Positions 25,212 through 35,500 of a stretch of 64,000 nucleotides of DNA are shown here, one piece after another. Positions within the stretch are counted from its first letter, which is position 1; the number at the start of each line of letters is the position of its first letter. The notes under the pieces are model-generated. The model ran no database searches, was not told the DNA's origin, and saw nothing but the letters and a program-made list of their open reading frames with translations. The translations under genes and the position numbers were made by a program. The stretch spans positions 6,056,001-6,120,000 of the forward strand of contig NC_090946.1 in assembly GCF_040807025.1 (NCBI RefSeq). The letters are read 5' to 3'. The stretch comes from Struthio camelus. Its lineage: Eukaryota; Chordata; Aves; Struthioniformes; Struthionidae.

Positions 25212-26405
25212 CCCTGGAGTGGGAGCGGCTCCAGTGGGGCCAGGCCTGCCCCTGCCCCCCGGGGGAGCCGGGCGGGTCGAGGCCGGCCCCCGACACCCAC
25301 CCCTGCCCTTAAAGGCAGGCTTGGGAGACTGTCAGAGTCTTCAAGCCTCAGGGTGCTCTTCAAGTAGCTTGGAGTTCCTTAATTTCTTCCCAAGTCCCTC
25401 AGTGTAACTGGAAGACCAACCTCAGGGACTCAGCCCACCTGGGAGACCTCTCTTCTGCAGGGCTCCCAGGTCAGCTGCGTTCCTTACAAGTCCCTAGGGG
25501 CTGTCAGAGTCTTAAAGTCTCTGGGGGCTCTGAAGGGAACCAGGAGGCACTGAGGAAGACATTAAGGAGCTCCAAGTACCTGGAAGACCAACCTCAGGGA
25601 GTCCGCCCACCTGGGAGACCTTTCTTCTTCAGGTCTCCCAGTTGGGCTGAGTCCCTGAGGTGGTTCTTCCAGTAACTTGGAGAGCCCCCAGAGACTTGAA
25701 GACTCTGAAAGTCTCCCAGCCCTGCCTTTAAGGGCAGTGGTGGGCGTCGGGGGCAGGCCTGGACCCGATTGGCTCCCCCGGGGGGCAGGGGCCGGCCTGG
25801 CCCAATGGGGGCCCTGGAGGCCCCTGGGCTCCCTAGCCTAAGAGACTGGTGTGGGGACAGAAATTCAGCAAGGCTTTTTTGCCCCCACACAAGTCTCTTA
25901 GGCTAGGGAGCCCAGGGGCCTCCAGGGCCCCCACTGGCTCCCGGGGGGGGTGTGGCCCAATGGGGGCCAGGCCTGGCCCCCACGCCCCCCACTGCCCTTA
26001 AAGGCAAGGTGGAGAGGCTTTAAGGCTCTTCAAGTCTCTGGGGGCTCTTCAGGGAACTTGGAGTCCCTCAATTTCTTCCCAAGGAACTCCCAGTTACTTG
26101 GAGAGCCACCTCAGGGACTCAGCTGAACTGGGAGAACTGAAGAAGGAAGGTCTCCCAGGGGGGCTGAGTCCCTGAGGTGGTTCCTCAAGTAACTGGGAGT
26201 TCCTTGGGAAGAAGTTAAGGGACTCCAAGTTCCCTGAAGAGCCCCCAGAGACTTGAAGAGCCTTAAAGCCTCTCCACCTTGCCTTTAAGGGCAGCAGGGG
26301 CAGGCCTCAGCCCAAACCCCCCCACTCCCCAGCCTCAGGGCTTTGGTGGGGGCACAAAAACGCCCTGCCCAGCGGCTGCCCCCACACAAAGCCCTGAGGC
26401 CAAGG
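25212..26405. repeat. Cluster of alternating inverted repeats (palindromes)
   Basis: Four related arms alternate in orientation: 25,212-25,385 (left), 25,655-25,835 (right), about 25,905-26,135 (left) and 26,151-26,300 (right). The clearest pair is 25,993-26,135 against 26,151-26,293, which are ungapped reverse complements of 143 bp with about nine mismatches by eye and a 15-bp spacer. Between arms lie shorter hairpins: about 25,809-25,930 (arms near 50 bp, loop with CAGAAATTCAGCAAGGCTTT) and about 26,333-26,405. All arms carry TGCCCTTAAAGGCA and CTTCAAGTCTCTGGGGGCTCTTC. No transposase or reading frame of note is present. The whole could be a palindromic satellite or a nested non-autonomous element. 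Confidence 0.85.
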
Positions 26406-26702
26406 AGCGCTCGCTGCTCCCTCGTCGCCCCGGCCTTCCCCGCTGCCTCCCGGGCTGGAGCTGGGCTGCCAGGGCCCCTGCTCAAAGGAAGGGCCAACCT
26501 GGGGGCCAGGAGAAACAGCCCCTTGGGACAGGAGCTCTCACCTACTGCAGCGAGATGGCCCCGGCTGCCGGCTGCCCCCTCTCCGCTCCAGCGCTGCAGC
26601 CAGGAGCTCTTCCCCGAGCAGGGAGAACGCAGCCTTCGGCAAGCTGCGAGCAGGCGTGAACAGAGACCGCGCACAGAACACAGCACGTGGCACCTCACCT
26701 CA
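26406..26702. other. Spacer without a recognised feature
   Basis: GC-rich sequence between the last hairpin and the poly(A) site proposed for the minus-strand transcript. Nothing recognised. Confidence 0.3.
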
Positions 26703-28080
26703 GCTGGGGCTCGCGCCAAGCTTTATTGCCCAGAGCCCAAACACCTTCGCGCGGTGCCACCGTGCCCGAGTCCCACTTGGCGCTTCCTGGGGAGCAGGAC
26801 GAGCTGGCAGGCGCAGGCTGCCTTCCTGCTGCGGCAGCTCCTGGAGGGGTGCGTGAAGGCCAAAGCCGGATTCTTGCTCCTTCGGGGGGGGGGGAGGGGG
26901 GTCTCTGGGAAAGCAGGTCACTTCCTCAGTGCAGCTGGAGTCTGAAGCTGGGGCCCCAAAGAGCTGCGGGAGGGGTGGGCAAGAGACGAAAGAGCAGCTC
27001 TTGCCAGCAACCAGCACCTAGGAAAACAAAACAGAGCTCTTAAGAAAGAGCAGGAGCAGGCACTTTCCCCTCTCTCAACACTCGGGCCCGACCCCGCGTC
27101 CCCCCCCGGGGAGCGGGCGCTGGGGCTCTGCGCACTGCGGCTCTGCCTTCTGGCCTTCAGCGCATCCACAGAGCACGGCTCCTGCTGAAAACAGAGCAGA
27201 AACGCACACAACTAGTGGCCCCAAATATGAAAAAACAATACTACTACTAATAATGAAATAAATCAAAACCAGAGCCATAGCTTGTCTGGCACCTACCAGG
27301 CCTCAAAGGTCTCGGAAGGAGCCCGAGCGCCGCTGCTCTCTGCGTGCTGCCAGGGATGGGCAAAACGCCTCTTCCTCCCATACGCAGCTCAGGCCCGTTT
27401 CTCCTCCTCCTTCATGTGCAAGGCGACAACGCTGAACACCAAGAGGCCTGCCTTCAGGGAGAAGGCGCCGGCACAGTACAGAAATGCCGAGGGGACACAA
27501 CGTTCCTACTGCGTGGGCTGCAGGGGACGCCCAGACACCTAGAAAAGGAGAGACCCTCTCTCGAGTCTGGCACTGCACCACAACACAGCAACAGCAGCTC
27601 TTGCACACAACTCACACTCCCTCTCCTGTATTAGTGCCCGTGGCTTCCCTGAAAAGGCAAGGGAGCTCTTGAGGTTCTGCCCCAAATCACTGCTTTCCTC
27701 CTTAGCTAAAAGCTCGCAGACATGTCCCACCTCGTTTTCCAGCGCCACGTTCTCTACTCTGCAAGAAACAGTTGCACAATTCAACTCTCCGCAACACCAA
27801 GACTCTCCGGGCTGCCTTTCGCAGCAACTGCCCAACAGCTCCCCAAAAAGGGGCAGCCACAAGCACAGGTTGTTGGGAAGCCCAGGCCGGGAGCTTGCTA
27901 AACAACTCCAAAAAGCAAAGCCAAAGAGAAGCAAGTCCAAAGTCCTCCAGCCCCTCCTACGCTCCAGTACACTGCAGCCCAGCCAGAGCTGTCCCAGAGA
28001 GCCCCTTCCCCTGGCACGAGACATTCCCACCGGCCTTACCTGCGGAGAGGAGCCCCGGGGAGCGTAACCCAGTCGGTCAT
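26703..28080 (-). other. Candidate spliced transcript of unknown function, minus strand
   Basis: Several transcript signals line up on the minus strand. A possible start ATG at 28,080 opens a 41-nt coding piece (MTDWVTLPGAPLR) ending at a strong donor, CGCAG|GTAAGG, at 28,040. A good acceptor (TTTCTTGCAG) begins an exon at 27,758, and the frame joins to give R-VENVALENEVGHVCELL and onward. This exon could end at 27,616 (donor GTGAGT). A further acceptor at 27,538 (CCTTTTCTAG) and donor near 27,297 (GTAGGT) bound a third exon, and an acceptor at 27,017 (GTTTTGTTTTCCTAG) opens a terminal exon with AATAAA at 26,727-26,722. The third and fourth exons do not give a convincing protein, so it may be non-coding, a decayed gene, or mis-spliced in my model. 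Transcription would come from the CpG island to the right. I do not recognise the product. Confidence 0.42.
26722..26727 (-). terminator. Poly(A) signal AATAAA, minus strand
   Basis: TTTATT on the plus strand reads AATAAA on the minus strand, inside the proposed terminal exon that opens at 27,017. It gives the 3' end of the candidate minus-strand transcript. Confidence 0.45.
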
Positions 28081-29241
28081 GACCTACTGGGAACTGAAAC
28101 ACCCCACAGCCCTCCGGCAGCGGGAGCTGCACGCCCCAGTTGCCCCCGCAGACAGACAAAGCAGCCACGTTGAGCTGAGCCAGGCAACAGAAAACACAAC
28201 CGAGAAACACAACCGAGCTCTCAGTGAGCACATCAGCTCTCAGCAGCCACAAAGGAAGCAGACAGAGATCTTGCAGAGACAGGACACAGCTCCCACTACG
28301 CTTCTCAGCTCCTCAGGCAGCTGAAACCCCAAAACAGCCTCGCCAGTAAAACACATCTTCTACTTATACGCTTCACAGGCAAGGAGATGGTTTTTCCCCC
28401 TGGCCAAATGATACGCTCTGATTCCACTTTCTACAGCAAAGGCTGAAAGCTCTGCACGGGCAGACAGACAGACAAGGAAGGACCCCGCGCCAGCGCCACC
28501 ACACGCCGAGCCACCACCAGGCTCCAGCGGCTCCCACAGGGCTGGGAACCAGCCTGCCAACACCCGCCCCCGAAGAAAGCCCGAGGGAGGGCGGCAGCCG
28601 CGCTGGAAACCTGCCGCCCCCGGCAGCGGACGAGCCCCCGGCGGGGCGGGAAGCGCCACCCGGCCGCCTCGGGGCCGCCAGGGAAGCCCTTGCCCGAGCG
28701 CTGCCCCCTCCCCGGCGCTCCGGACAGCCCGGCTGCCGGCTGCCAACGCTCCCTCCTCCGGCGCCGCCCGCAGCCCGCCGGGCACTCGCTGCACGGGCCG
28801 GCAAACAGCGCCCGCAGACACCCAGCGCTCCGCTGCCGGCGCTCGCTCCTCCGCGGCGCCCGCCGGTGCTGCCAGCAGCTCGCGGCCGGCACCATCGCGC
28901 ACGTCCCGCTCGGTCCCGCCGCGCTGCCAACGGCGCTGCCACAACCGTTGCGCGTTGCCCAGGCGAGAGCGACCGGCCGCCCCGACCGCCTCCCCGCGCC
29001 CGGCCCGGCCCCCCCGCCGCCCCCGAGCCCGGCTGCGCCACGACCCGCCGCGCGTCCCGCAGCCTGCCGCTCTCCAGCAGCGCCGCGCCACCGCACCAGA
29101 CAGGACGCGACGCGACGCGACGCGACGCGACGGGACCCGGCCGCCGCCGCCAGGCGCCACCACACAGCCAGCCACCCCGCCGCCATCTTCGCCGCCGGCC
29201 GCTCGCTCCCCCCACCCCCGGCCAGAGGCGGGAGCGGGGCG

Positions 29242-29309
29242 CCAATCAGCGGCGGGCGGCGCGCAGGCGCCCTCCAATGGCCGAGAGGCAGCTGGCCCGG
29301 CCGGCCAAT
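29242..29309 (+). promoter_or_regulatory. Three phased CCAAT boxes (NF-Y type), copy 1
   Basis: CCAAT at 29,242-29,246, 29,274-29,278 and 29,305-29,309, all in the same orientation and 31-32 bp apart. NF-Y binds CCAAT, and this spacing is known from multi-CCAAT promoters of cell-cycle genes. The same three boxes with the same spacing occur in the second island. Confidence 0.7.
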
Positions 29310-29411
29310 CCCCGCGGCGGCCCGGGCGGAGGGCGGGAGGGAGCGGAGAGAGGCCGGAGATGGCGTCCGGCGGCCGTGGGCGCCGCCGAGCGGGCGGGCG
29401 GGGCGGGCGGC

Positions 29412-29438
29412 GGGTCCGGGTCCGGGTCCGGGTCTGGG
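29412..29438 (+). promoter_or_regulatory. G-quadruplex motif
   Basis: Five GGG runs are separated by three-base loops (TCC, TCC, TCC, TCT). This fits the standard G-quadruplex pattern and lies just downstream of the plus-strand ATG in island 1. The corresponding place in island 2 has only GGGGCGGGATCTG, so the motif is a gain or expansion in copy 1. Confidence 0.75.
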
Positions 29439-29533
29439 TCTGCCGGCGCCAGGGACGCGGTCCCCGCTGTCCCCCCTCAGTGTCCCCCTCGCTGTCCCCC
29501 CGTCCCCGCCAAGCTCGTGTGGGCCCTTGCCGG

Positions 29534-29845
29534 GCTCTATGGACTTCCATGGGCCTGCACGGGGCTCTGTGGACTCCTACAGAGCTGTTTGGGGCTCTAC
29601 AGGCTTGTACACCCCCATGCTGAGCACATATGGGCCCGTGCCGAGCTCTGTGGGCTGGTACGGTCCTGCACAGCGCTCTACGGGCTCGTACGAGCCCACG
29701 CCAGGCTCTGCGTGCTCATACAGACTTGTGCCAGGCCCTGTGGGCTGGTACGGGCCCGCACTGGGCCCTAGGGGCTCCAACGGACTCGTGCTGGGCCCTA
29801 CGGGCTCATACGGGACCGCTCCGAGTTCGTACGGGCCCATGCCGG
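29534..29845. repeat. 30-bp minisatellite with 21-bp variants
   Basis: Tandem units start GCTCTRYGGGCT and run about 30 bp: three 30-mers, one 21-mer, six 30-mers, one 21-mer. Both lengths are multiples of three, so a reading frame is preserved; in one frame it gives a Gly/Ser/Tyr/Pro-rich decapeptide repeat (for example GSYGTAPSSY). Other frames are open too. It lies immediately downstream of CpG island 1 on the plus strand. Confidence 0.85.
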
Positions 29846-29857
29846 GCGCTATGAGCT

Positions 29858-31344
29858 AGTATCAGTTTGCCGTTATCTTTGCTGCCTTACATCTGCCTTA
29901 GGCCTCCTCGTTGCAGTCTTTCTCCTTTCCCTTCCTCCCCTTAGACACGTCCTGTGTGGTTTCCAAGACATGTTAACCCCATCTTCTGTGCCCATAACTG
30001 AGGCTCGAAAGGAAGGCAGACAGCAGGAAAGGAAGGCAAAAGGAAAAGAGCGGCTTTTTGATAGGAAGCCGACAGTCTTAAAACCCATTAGGCTAGTAAC
30101 TGGGGTGGAGTTATCTCATCTAACTTTAGGAAGCCAAACTTAAGGTCTGAACTGCTTCTCCGGGCTCCCTCCCTAGGCTGTGGAGAAAAACGGGCCCTTC
30201 CAGAGAGCCCTTCACCCAATCGATCCCAGAGAGCGGTGGCACTGCAGAAGGACTGCACGTCTCTAGCCGTTATGTCTGCCACCGGAGGAAAATGATAATC
30301 CTGTCTAAATGTAGTCTCACGTGTGCTAGGCATGTATCAAAGCATCTGGAAAGGACTCTCGCCACGTGGTGAGCCGAAATCCCGAATTCCAATTGTGACT
30401 CTGTGAAATACTGGGGTGCCAGAGGATTTCCTGGAACTGAGAAAGAGGTAGAAAAGCATGACCAGACTAGTCAAAGAGATGACCCTTTCCGTTAAAGGAA
30501 CGGGAGCCTGGAGGAGGGCTCTTCAGGAAGGAAAAGAGACAGCTGAGAGAGGTAGGAGAGAGCTGCCTGGAACGAAGTGCTGTGGGAAAGGGGAACGAGG
30601 CAAGTCTCAGTGTCCTTCAACAGCAGCTGGAGCTAGGAGGTGCCATACTTGAAGAGAGAAGAAAAGGAGGTATTCTTTCAGCCCCAAAGGGTTGGAGAAT
30701 GGAAGCAAATTAAAGGGCGTGCTTGATTTGTGGCCTCTTGGAGACAGGAGAGCGAAGGAGAATTGCTGCTCTAACTTGTGCTGTTGTTGTTGGTGGTGGT
30801 GCTAGAAACAGATCCCCTCACGTGAGGCATGGTGACACGAAGAAGTCATTGCCTAGTGAGGAGAACAACAGCTTCTTTGACTACTCCCTCAAGAAAAACA
30901 TAAAATAAACACACTCCTTTTATTTTGGAAACACTCTCTCTTCTTCTTTTTGCTTCGAGCCTAATTAGGAATAGTAGGAAAAAATGACATCACATTCCCC
31001 AAGAAAAAACACTGGTATTTACTGCATTTGTTCCTTTAATGATTGGAGATGGGGGGGGGGGGTCTTATTTAGGCTGTGTATTGGCTTTGGTACATCAGGA
31101 AAATGGCAGACCAAGCTGACCAAACAGTGTGTGTCCACTTGGCACATTGTGAATAGCTCTCGAGATAACACTGACCTTAACGACTATGTCCCTAGTGAAT
31201 AGAAAAGGGCACCTGCTCACACGCAGTTTTACACACGCACACCCCCCCAAATTAAGATGTAAATCTTAAATCCTATCCTAGGGGATCATCTTAATTATCT
31301 GCATGGCAGACAGCTACAGTTATTTTGGATGCCTTAGTGCATCA
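29858..31344. other. Anonymous sequence, no gene recognised
   Basis: AT-richer sequence after the 30-bp repeat. It has only short open frames. A plus-strand AATAAA lies at 30,904-30,909, which could end a transcript from CpG island 1, and a run of 12 G is at 31,051-31,062. No protein similarity recognised. Confidence 0.4.
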
Positions 31345-32295
31345 TAGCGAGTGGGGTACCCCAGGGGTCGATACTGGCTTCAATCGTGTTCAAGTTGTTC
31401 CTCAGAAACTTGGCTGAAGGGACAGCGTGCACCCTCAGCGAGTTTGCGGCTGTTCTGAACTGGGAGGTATGGTTGCAACCCTGGAGGGTTGTAGCGCCGT
31501 TCAGTGGGAGCTCGACAGGCTGGAGAGATGGGCAGAGGGGAAGCTCATGAAGTTCAAGCCAAGGAAGGGCAGAGTCCTGCCCTGCAGGAGAAACACCCTG
31601 GTGCAGCAGTACAGGCTGGGGAGTGAGGTGCTGGGAGTGCAGGTGGCCAGCAAGTTGAGCACGAGGCAGCAACGTGCCCTTGTGGCCAAGAAGGCCAATG
31701 ATCTCCCGGGCTGCAGTAGGCAAAGCATTGGCAGCAGGTGGAGGGCGGTCATCCTCTCCCTCTCCTCAGCCCTGGTGAGGCCTCGCCTGGAGTCCTGGGT
31801 GCAGGGGTGGGCTCCCCAATACAAGAGAGACATGGAGCTAGTGCAGTGAGTGCAGCTGAGGGTTCCTCAGATGCTGAAGGGATGGGGGCATAGGAGGAAA
31901 GGCTGCGAGAGCTGGGCCTGTTCAGCGTGGAGAAGAGAAGACTTGGGGGGGGGATCTGACCAATGGGTAGAAATATCTGAAGGGAGGGTGTCAAGAGGAT
32001 GGGGCCAGAGCCTTGTCAGAGGGGCCCACTGACAGGAGGAGAGGCAGTGAGCACAAACTGAAGCACAGGCAGGTCCGTCGGACCATGAGGACAAACGTCT
32101 TTGCTGTGGGAGTGACGGAGCGCTGGAACAGGCTGCCCAGCGAGGTCGTGCAGTCCCCATCCGTGGCCATAGTCAAAAGGCATCTGGCTAGGGTGCTGGG
32201 CAGCCCGCTCTAGGTGACCCTGCTGGAGCGGAGGGGTTGGACTAGATGATCTCCAGAGGTCCCTTCCAACCTCCACCGCTCTGTGAGTCTGTGAC
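31345..32295 (+). mobile_element. CR1 LINE, 5'-truncated, plus strand
   Basis: The 3' end is diagnostic: GGTTGGACTAGATGATCTCCAGAGGTCCCTTCCAACC followed by CTCTGTGAGTCTGTGA, at 32,236-32,295. Upstream are the remains of the end of the reverse transcriptase (GTACCCCAGGGGTC onward, near 31,357) and the familiar CR1 stretches CTCGACAGGCTGGAGAGATGGGCAGAGG, TGTGGCCAAGAAGGCCAATG and GTGACGGAGCGCTGGAACAGGCTGCCCAG. Frameshifts and small indels are present, and the 5' part is missing, as usual for these insertions. It ends about 130-250 bp upstream of the proposed start of the MROH-type gene. Confidence 0.93.
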
Positions 32296-32539
32296 CAGAG
32301 CCCCATGGAGGCGCAGAGGCAGACAGAGGTGCCCTTGAGGGGCAGGCAGCCCTGCGCCCCTGAAGGGATGTGCCCTGCCCCTCCCTAGGGCGGCGGGTCA
32401 CAGCAGGGGCCTTTGTGACCCCATGGCGCCCCATGGTGTTGTTGGGCACCACTATGGCATGAGCAAGGCAGTGTCCGGGAGGACGGCAACAGGAAAGGAA
32501 GGAGCACGCAGGGCTGCTGAAGGAGCCCTTGAGCGCGCG

Positions 32540-35500
32540 ATGTCTTTCCCTGTCGCCCCGGGCAGCCCCGCAGTGCGAGGCGTTTCCCCAAGGCACCCCC
32601 AGCTCAGACCTGGGTAAGAGGGCTGGGGCTGGGGCTGAGCAGCTCCCCAGGGCCTCAAGGGGGCCCTCGGCCATGGCCATGGCCAGGAGAGGAAGGAGCA
32701 GGCAGGGTGATGGGGTGGGGCTGGAGCTAAGGTGCAGGAGAGCTGGCGCCAGGGCCCAGCACACCTGCAGCGGGCAGGGGGACGCCAATGTCCCGCAGGG
32801 AACCACCCTCTGCTGGTGGGGTTAGCGAAAGGTTTTCCTTCCAAGAACATCTTGGCAAAGCCTGCGGGCATTTTCCAAATGACACCTTTCGCATGGAAAA
32901 ACCACAGCCGTGGGCTCGGCCTTCTCCAGCCAGGCTGTCTGCTAAGCCCAGGGGGACAGTGCAACTGTTTCCAGGTGCCAGGCCTGGCCTTAGGCTCCTC
33001 CATTCCCAACGTCCCCCTTTTCTTCCTCCCTGCAGGATGGAGAGGAGACCTCCCAGGCACCCCCGGGTGGCCTGGGAGAAGAAGGATGGCTCCATCAGCC
33101 GCCCTAGGGTGGCTTTGAAGGAGAAGGAGGAGGATGGACCCCCCAGGCACCCCAGGGTGGCCTGGGAGAAGGAAAAGAAGGATGGCTCCATCAGCTGCCC
33201 TAGGGCAGCTTTGAAGGAGAAGGAGGAGGATGGACCCCCCAGGCACCCCAGGGTGGCCTGGGAGAAGGATGGCTCCGTCAGCCGCCCTAGCGTGGCTTTG
33301 AAGGAGAAGGAGGAGGATGGACCCCCCAGGCACCCCAGGGTGGCCTGGGAGAAGAAGGATGGCTCCGTCAGCTGCCCTAGGGCGGCTTTGAAGGAGAAGG
33401 AGGAGGATGGACCCCCCAGGCACCCCAGGGTGGCCTGGGAGAAGGAAAAGGAGGATGGCTCCATCAGGTGCCCTGAGGTGGCTTTGAAGGAGGAGGACAG
33501 ATCCCCCAGGCTCCCAAGGGTGGCCTGGGAGGAGGATGAGAAGGATGGCTCCATCAGCTGCCCTAGGGTGGCTTTGAAGGAGGAGGAAGAGGATGGACCT
33601 CCCAGGCACCCAAAGGAAGCCTTGGAGGAGGAGGAGGAGGACGGAGGCCCTTCAGAGAGCCACCCCAGGAGGGCCTGGGAAGAGGAGGAGGAGGAGGAGG
33701 AGGAGGAGGAGGAGGAGGAGGAGGACGAGGACGAGGATGAGGACGAGGAGGAGGGTGGACCCTCCACCTACACCAGGGTTGCCTGGGAGGAGGAGGAGGA
33801 GGAGGATGGAGGCCCTTCAGGGAGCAGCTCGCAGCCGGAGCAGTGCTCGCTCCAGCCATTGCAGCCAGGTGAGTGAGTGGGCACCCCTGGGCTGGGCAGG
33901 ACCGGGGGCTGCGAGCCCATAGCTGGGCACAGGCCTCAACTGGTCCCTGTCTCCTGCCAGCCCCGACAGCTCTGCCCACTCTCTTTCTTGGTCACATCTA
34001 GGGCAGCTTCTGCCAGGAGAGGAGGAAGCCCTGGGAAGCATGCGCACCTTTCTGCGAAGCGGAGGCAAGGTAACGGCAGGCACTTGTGCCTGGGCTGTGC
34101 CTGCATCTCCTGGTGGGTGGCCCCTGCACGTGCAACGCTCAGGCGGCCCCGCAAGGGCTGCTGGCTGTGCAGAGCTGCTCCCGTAGAGGCACGCCACGCA
34201 CCACTGCGTGGCCGCAAACGCTCCGGTGCTGCTGCCCATGCCTCTGGCGCACTTATGCTCTCCGTCTCTCTCGTCCTGCTGCTGCCAGGAAGAGGCCGAG
34301 AAGCTGCAGTTTCTGGCCGACGTGTGCATCCTCTGCAGAGGCGCCAGCACGGATGTCTTGCTGCGGGTCCTGCTTTTCCTGTGCAGGGTGGATCTGGCAA
34401 AGGCAATCGAGGTGAGGGCGCAGGCCGGGGCCTGGGGGAGTGGGCAAGCCTAGCCGGGCACTGGCACACCAGGGAGGCCAGGACTGGGGTGCGTGAGCGT
34501 GGGAAGGTGGGGAGCCCTTGCTCGTGAGCGCAGCGCTGCCCACTGCAGGGCTCCAGAAGCCACCGAGAGCGGGGCGACGAGGGGGCTGCCCTGGGTGCCA
34601 GCGCTGGGGTGCGACGGGGGCACCTGGGCTCTGCCGGCCTGGCAGGCTCCTCGCTGGCTGCTGACAGCTCCCACGCCGCGTCCTCGCTGCGCTCTCCAGG
34701 TGCTGTTGCGAGAGGAGCCCGTGGAGCAGCTGAGCACTGCGGTGCGGCAGCAAGCCTTCCTCGCCATCGCTGCAATGAGGTAGCTGCCCCAGCCCCTGCC
34801 TTGCTCAAGGCCTCCACAGCCTACGGACCTGACGGCACCAGCTGCAGCTGGGCGGCATCTCCCGTTCGGGGGCAGTCTGAGCGAGGCGTCTGCGGAGCCT
34901 CTGCTCTCCCCTGCACGGGCCTTGACAGTGCTGGAGACGGGAGGGCAGAGAGGGCCCCGGGACCCTGTCCAGTGTCTCTGGACTTTGCTCACGAAGGCTG
35001 AGGCAGGAGATGCAGAGGGTATCGGGCACATGCTGCCGGACCGTCCTCTGTCCCTGGGCCAGCATCACAGGAGGAAGAGGCACCTCCCCAGGGGCCTCCC
35101 CACCTCGCAGCCCTAGCAGCATAGGCTCTGCCGCCCACGAGCTCTGGAGGTGCCACTGTCAGCCGCCGGCTCTGAGCAGCGCCTCTCCCTCCTTGCAGCA
35201 AAGCGAAGCTGGTGCTAGATGGCAACCAGAAGACAAGCCTCCTCCAGTCCTGCTTCTGCGCGGTCTTCTTCCTTCCTCCGACAGAGCACATGCAGAGCCT
35301 GCAGGCTGCCCTCTACTCCAAGGTACGCCCTGGCCGAGGGCTGCAGAGCCCGACAGTCCCCCTGGGCTGGTCCCCGGCTGCTCTGTGCCGAGAGATGAGC
35401 GCAAGCTCCAAGCCAGAGCAGCACTGCAGCGCGGCTTTCCCACCCTCGTGCCTTTTCCCCCTTGCCCTGGCGATGGCCCCGTGTAGTGTCGCCAAGCTGG

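Larger units (their letters stand above)
28480..29515. promoter_or_regulatory. CpG island 1, probable divergent promoter
   Basis: Very GC- and CpG-rich, with no TATA box. The core from about 29,018 to 29,510 is closely similar to 59,070-59,515. The plus strand is C-rich to the left of 29,240 and G-rich to the right, the skew change typical of divergent transcription start regions. Three CCAAT boxes at 29,242, 29,274 and 29,305 lie 32 and 31 bp apart. A YY1-type site (AAGATGGCGGC on the minus strand, 29,179-29,189) includes an ATG that would start MAAGWLAV on the minus strand; a plus-strand ATG lies at 29,360. Copy-specific additions are a run of CGACG-type pentamers near 29,102-29,132 and a G-quadruplex motif at 29,412-29,438. 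Confidence 0.75.

Noticed and set aside
25212..26405. DNA transposon with terminal inverted repeats
   Set aside because: No transposase and no clear target-site duplication; arms alternate in more than one pair. A non-autonomous element remains possible but is not supported.
27297..27538. A membrane-segment-like reading ([20 protein letters not shown]) in the third exon of the minus-strand transcript
   Set aside because: An in-frame TAG precedes it and no acceptor lies between, so it cannot be joined to the upstream coding exons.
32727..33767. Minus-strand frame with long serine runs opposite the MROH-type exon
   Set aside because: It is the reverse reading of the coding GAG/GAA-rich repeat. 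The plus strand has splice sites and joins in frame to HEAT exons.
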